Position numbers and translations under genes: made by a program
Part shown: one piece after another, positions 6,124-6,400 of the stretch
How the letters are laid out: each line of letters opens with the position of its first letter
Position numbering within the stretch: the stretch's first letter is position 1
Source: Chitinophagaceae bacterium
GTDB lineage: Bacteria; Bacteroidota; Bacteroidia; Chitinophagales; Chitinophagaceae
Length of the DNA stretch: 6,400 nucleotides
Assembly: GCA_017882205.1 (NCBI GenBank)
Contig: JADGPY010000247.1
Span: 1-6,400, forward strand
Direction: 5' to 3'
Notes under the pieces: model-generated
Told to the model about the DNA's origin: nothing
Seen by the model: the letters and a program-made list of their open reading frames with translations, nothing else
The model's database searches: none

Positions 6124-6302
6124 GAATTGGAGTTAATATGTGTATGAATACCCCAGCAACAAGGGTGCCACGTTAAATCATGTAAGCATTAAATTATTTA
6201 CCAGACTTGCAATCAGATAAAAGTTGGAGGGATTGTTGTATGCAAAGCAGGCTATAGACTTATATAAATGATAAGGTCGGTGAGAAATAATTATTTTATT
6301 GC

Positions 6303-6400
6303 ATGAAAAAATTACTTTTTGCTTTCGGAATATTATTTAATATACTCAATGGATATTCACAACAAGCCGCATCACCTTTAACAATTGATGAATCCACAAA
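6303..6400 (+). CDS. Start of an exported protein, unidentified (3' end outside window)
   Basis: An ATG at 6303 opens a frame that remains open to the window edge, encoding 32 complete codons. The translation begins MKKLLFAFGILFNILNGYSQ, a typical Bacteroidota Sec signal peptide with predicted cleavage before the QQAAS segment. The mature part visible (QQAASPLTIDEST) is too short to assign a family. No Shine-Dalgarno sequence is seen; an A/T-rich stretch including a 12-bp palindrome (AAATAATTATTT, 6285-6296) directly precedes the start. The gene diverges from the ice-binding-domain gene across a 179-bp gap (6124-6302), in which no consensus TAnnTTTG promoter was found on either strand. Confidence 0.65.
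   Translation, partial: MKKLLFAFGILFNILNGYSQQAASPLTIDEST

Noticed and set aside
6232..6270. Possible promoter for the exported protein starting at 6303
   Set aside because: A TTG and AT-rich TATAAATG-like stretch are present, but no TAnnTTTG box with acceptable spacing could be found.

Overview
The window looks like a chromosomal segment of a Bacteroidota bacterium, probably from the Chitinophagaceae/Sphingobacteriales side, although the genus cannot be fixed from sequence alone. The evidence is the moderately AT-rich DNA, a TTG-N18-TAnnTTTG promoter typical of this phylum, weak or absent Shine-Dalgarno sequences, a large secreted protein ending in a type IX secretion (T9SS) sorting domain, and a GH51 arabinofuranosidase next to a sugar uptake cluster.

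Left part (1-3700), carbohydrate use. The window opens inside the 3' end of a plus-strand GH51-type alpha-L-arabinofuranosidase gene. Facing it on the minus strand is a three-gene cluster, transcribed in the order MFS sugar/H+ symporter, stand-alone cupin sugar-phosphate isomerase (type II mannose-6-phosphate isomerase-like), LacI-family regulator. The gaps are 57 and 78 bp, so one transcript is likely. A strong Bacteroidota-type promoter lies about 115 bp upstream of the porter gene. A perfect 19-bp AT-rich palindrome sits just downstream of it, where a repressor would block transcription. A related sequence, identical at 24 of 25 aligned positions once a 5-nt gap is allowed, lies directly upstream of the lacI-type gene. 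The likely scheme is that the LacI-type protein represses its own cluster until a sugar or sugar phosphate appears. The sugar is not known. The GH51 neighbour hints at arabinose-containing glycans, and the isomerase hints at a mannose/fructose phosphate.

Middle (3777-4193). Divergent from the sugar cluster is a 138-residue protein that is almost entirely one SET domain, a putative protein-lysine methyltransferase. Its role is unknown.

Right part (4234-6400). Convergent with the SET gene is a 629-residue secreted protein. It has a signal peptide, two tandem DUF3494 (ice-binding-like) beta-solenoid domains, a beta-sandwich linker domain and a C-terminal T9SS sorting domain. Beyond it, diverging from it, is the first 32 codons of another exported protein that runs off the window. 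No RNA genes, CRISPR arrays, insertion sequences or clear factor-independent terminators were found. No gene-free stretch exceeds 300 bp; the longest are 3548-3776 and 6124-6302. Nothing here forms an obvious new multi-gene system. The most interesting items are the operator/promoter architecture, the minimal SET protein and the double ice-binding-domain surface protein.
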